A stretch of 57,323 nucleotides of DNA. It comes from Corynebacterium amycolatum SK46. GTDB lineage: Bacteria > Actinomycetota > Actinomycetes > Mycobacteriales > Mycobacteriaceae. Position numbers and translations under genes: made by a program. The notes under the pieces were generated by a model. That model was not told the DNA's origin. It saw only the letters and a list, made by a program, of their open reading frames with translations, and searched no databases. The stretch covers positions 1 to 57,323 of the forward strand of contig NZ_ABZU01000013.1 of the NCBI RefSeq assembly GCF_000173655.1, in the 5' to 3' direction. Below, one piece after another: positions 56,228 through 57,323 of the stretch (position 1 is its first letter; the number at the start of each line of letters is the position of its first letter).

Positions 56228-56440
56228 TCAGTTTCCTTCCTCGCCAAAGATTTCTTCGACTGTTTTTCCAAGCACCCTGCAGATTCTCAACGCCAAATAC
56301 ACCGAGGGTGAGTAATTTCCCCGCTCGATATTTGCGATTGTTTGCCGCGAGACCTCCACCTGCGCAGCTAAGTCCGCTTGGCTCAGCTCTAACCAGCGGC
56401 GATATCTCCTGACCTGGTTCGAACGGCTTTCCCCACTCAT
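56228..56440 (-). CDS. Small XRE-family transcriptional regulator
   Basis: A 70-residue protein that is almost only a helix-turn-helix domain: residues 8-62 with LSQADLAAQVEVSRQTIANIERGNYSPSVYLALRICRVLG. This is the YozG-like group of small XRE regulators. It is the first gene of a two-gene unit with the membrane protein. Its promoter region carries 12-bp direct repeats, one over the -35, which could be its own operator; that is inference. Confidence 0.9.
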   Translation of the reverse strand: MSGESRSNQVRRYRRWLELSQADLAAQVEVSRQTIANIERGNYSPSVYLALRICRVLGKTVEEIFGEEGN

Positions 56441-56472
56441 CTGTGAACTTTCTTTAACCTTATGTCAAGTTT

Positions 56473-56501
56473 ATTATACATTCTTCACGGATGGACCGTC
56501 A
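56473..56501 (-). promoter_or_regulatory. Promoter of the XRE regulator gene
   Basis: TATAAT (56478-56473) is a perfect -10; TGACGG (56501-56496) lies 17 nt upstream as -35. The expected 5' leader is about 26 nt. Confidence 0.6.
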
Positions 56502-56522
56502 CTTCGCGGGTGGACCGTCACT
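56492..56522. repeat. 12-bp direct repeat at the XRE promoter
   Basis: TGGACCGTCACT occurs at 56492-56503 and 56511-56522 (19-bp period). The first copy covers the -35 of the regulator promoter. Confidence 0.75.
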
Positions 56523-56554
56523 GAAACGCCCACATTCTTACAATCAGTCACACC

Positions 56555-56584
56555 CCATGCATGTTTGCCCCATGCATGTTTGCC
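56555..56584. repeat. Perfect 15-bp tandem duplication upstream of maf
   Basis: CCATGCATGTTTGCC occurs twice head to tail (56555-56569, 56570-56584). Each unit contains the palindrome ATGCAT. Confidence 0.85.
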
Positions 56585-56615
56585 ATAAAAATTAGGCTTT
56601 TATGATTCCCCTCAT

Positions 56616-56630
56616 TAAAATCAAAAGCCA
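56616..56630 (+). promoter_or_regulatory. Leaderless -10 for maf
   Basis: TAAAAT (56616-56621) with an 8-nt spacer to ATG. Confidence 0.4.
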
Positions 56631-57232
56631 TGAGCAGCCCCCGCATTGTCCTGGCTTCCACCTCGCCCTCGCGCCTGCACATCCTGCGCACTGCGGGCAT
56701 TGAGCCCCTCACGGTAGCGCCCAACGTCAACGAGGACTCTCTTATCGCAGCACTGCCAGACGCAACGTCGGTACGCATCGTTGAACAGCTCGCACAGGCC
56801 AAGGCACACGCCGTCGCCCCGGAATACCCCAACGATATCGTCATTGGCGGGGATTCAATGCTGCTTCTCGACGGACACTTGCAGGGAAAGCCTCACACCG
56901 AAGGAAAAACCATTGAGCGGTGGCACCAACAGAGCGGTCGGACAGCCGAGCTAGTTACTGGTCACTGTGTCGTCACACCAAAGGGCGAACACATCGAGGT
57001 AGCAATTACCTCCCTCGATTTCGCAAAAGTCCCCGAAGAGGATATCCGCGCCTACGCCGCAACGGGAGAGCCGCTCGAGTGCGCTGGTGCGTTCACACTG
57101 GAGGCCCTGGGCGGCTGGTTTGTTGACGGCATTAGTGGCGACCCATCCAGCGTGGTCGGACTATCACTACCAGTCGTGCGCAGAGCCCTATACCGTTATG
57201 GCTACTCGGTCTCTCAATTCTGGAACCGGTAG
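56630..57232 (+). CDS. maf: Maf-family nucleotide pyrophosphatase
   Basis: A 200-residue Maf protein, a house-cleaning enzyme that hydrolyses non-canonical or excess nucleoside triphosphates (dTTP, UTP or modified pyrimidines in studied members) to monophosphates. Motifs: LASTSPSRLHILRTAGIEP at the start (S-x-S-P-x-R), IGGDSMLLLDG (D-S in place of the common D-T), GKPHTEG, and the YAATGEPLECAGAFTLE substrate region. The start has TAAAAT 8 nt upstream. In related genomes maf lies next to accE, here about 4 kb away. Nothing supportable follows in the last 91 bases of the window. Confidence 0.94.
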   Translation: MSSPRIVLASTSPSRLHILRTAGIEPLTVAPNVNEDSLIAALPDATSVRIVEQLAQAKAHAVAPEYPNDIVIGGDSMLLLDGHLQGKPHTEGKTIERWHQQSGRTAELVTGHCVVTPKGEHIEVAITSLDFAKVPEEDIRAYAATGEPLECAGAFTLEALGGWFVDGISGDPSSVVGLSLPVVRRALYRYGYSVSQFWNR

Positions 57233-57323
57233 CCGACGCATGAGCAGTCATAAAGCAAAAAGTGTGTCCGGTTCTCAAGATAGTGACTGTTCAGGACGCA
57301 TAAAACGGGGTTAAGTAGCAAAA

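Noticed and set aside
57240..57314. 24-codon frame after maf
   Set aside because: Too short, no ribosome-binding site, no similarity that I recognise.

Overview
The window comes from a Corynebacterium-type actinomycete chromosome (Mycobacteriales). Evidence: a metG-tatD-rpf2-ksgA block, an mprA-mprB-htrA/pepD-moaB-mscL block, the galU-glp-rimJ-glpR operon of corynebacterial cell-division biology, paired dtsR1/dtsR2 carboxylase genes with accE and birA, a BetP-like betaine carrier, a protein O-mannosyltransferase and a UPF0182 protein. Base composition looks like the mid-to-high 50s % G+C. No prophage, insertion sequence, CRISPR array or rRNA operon is visible; this is mostly core chromosome.

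Layout. 1-5.2 kb: initiator tRNA-fMet, a large UPF0182 membrane protein divergent from a PPA1309-family protein, and a secreted SGNH esterase. 5.2-14.5 kb: a P1B metal ATPase, tmRNA with smpB, an AbgT-family transporter, an alpha/beta hydrolase with a zinc-type CDF exporter, an ABC-F protein and a Nudix hydrolase. 14.6-23.1 kb: OatA-like acyltransferase, ksgA, rpf2, tatD, metG and pabB. 23-28.7 kb: betP, rsmI divergent from pmt, a zf-HC2 membrane protein and a DoxX protein. 28.8-34.8 kb: galU-glp-rimJ-glpR, a folate cyclo-ligase and a SAF-domain protein. 34.9-40.1 kb: mscL, a small conserved-looking protein, a MoaB-like protein, htrA and mprBA. 40.2-42.2 kb: two divergent ribosomal protein groups, rpmE2-rpmF and rpmB-rpmG-rpsN-rpsR. 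42.3-45.7 kb: an AEC carrier, a TIGR03089 protein and an FMN glutamate-synthase-like protein. 45.7-49 kb: purE, a frameshifted purK, a PH-domain protein and birA. 49-57.3 kb: dtsR1, dtsR2, accE, a cobalamin/siderophore ABC importer, a membrane protein with an XRE regulator, and maf.

How the genes fit together. Several sets are functional units: smpB with tmRNA (ribosome rescue); MprAB with HtrA and MscL (envelope stress and osmotic relief, alongside BetP); Glp with GlpR (divisome scaffold); BirA with the carboxylase beta and epsilon subunits (the biotinylated alpha subunit lies outside the window); PurE with PurK; and the two metal exporters.

Main observations. (1) purK carries a single-base frameshift in a C run. 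(2) About seventeen genes have a -10 hexamer TANNNT placed 6-8 nt before the start codon, the layout of leaderless mRNAs; this also settles several start codons. (3) The divergent rsmI and pmt genes appear to share overlapping, symmetric -10 elements. (4) Both metal exporters begin inside an ATAACC...GGTTATG inverted repeat. (5) Several intergenic regions hold short perfect tandem duplications. (6) ispE is missing from its usual place beside ksgA. I did not find an obviously new multi-gene system; the shared-promoter and palindrome observations are the most testable new points.
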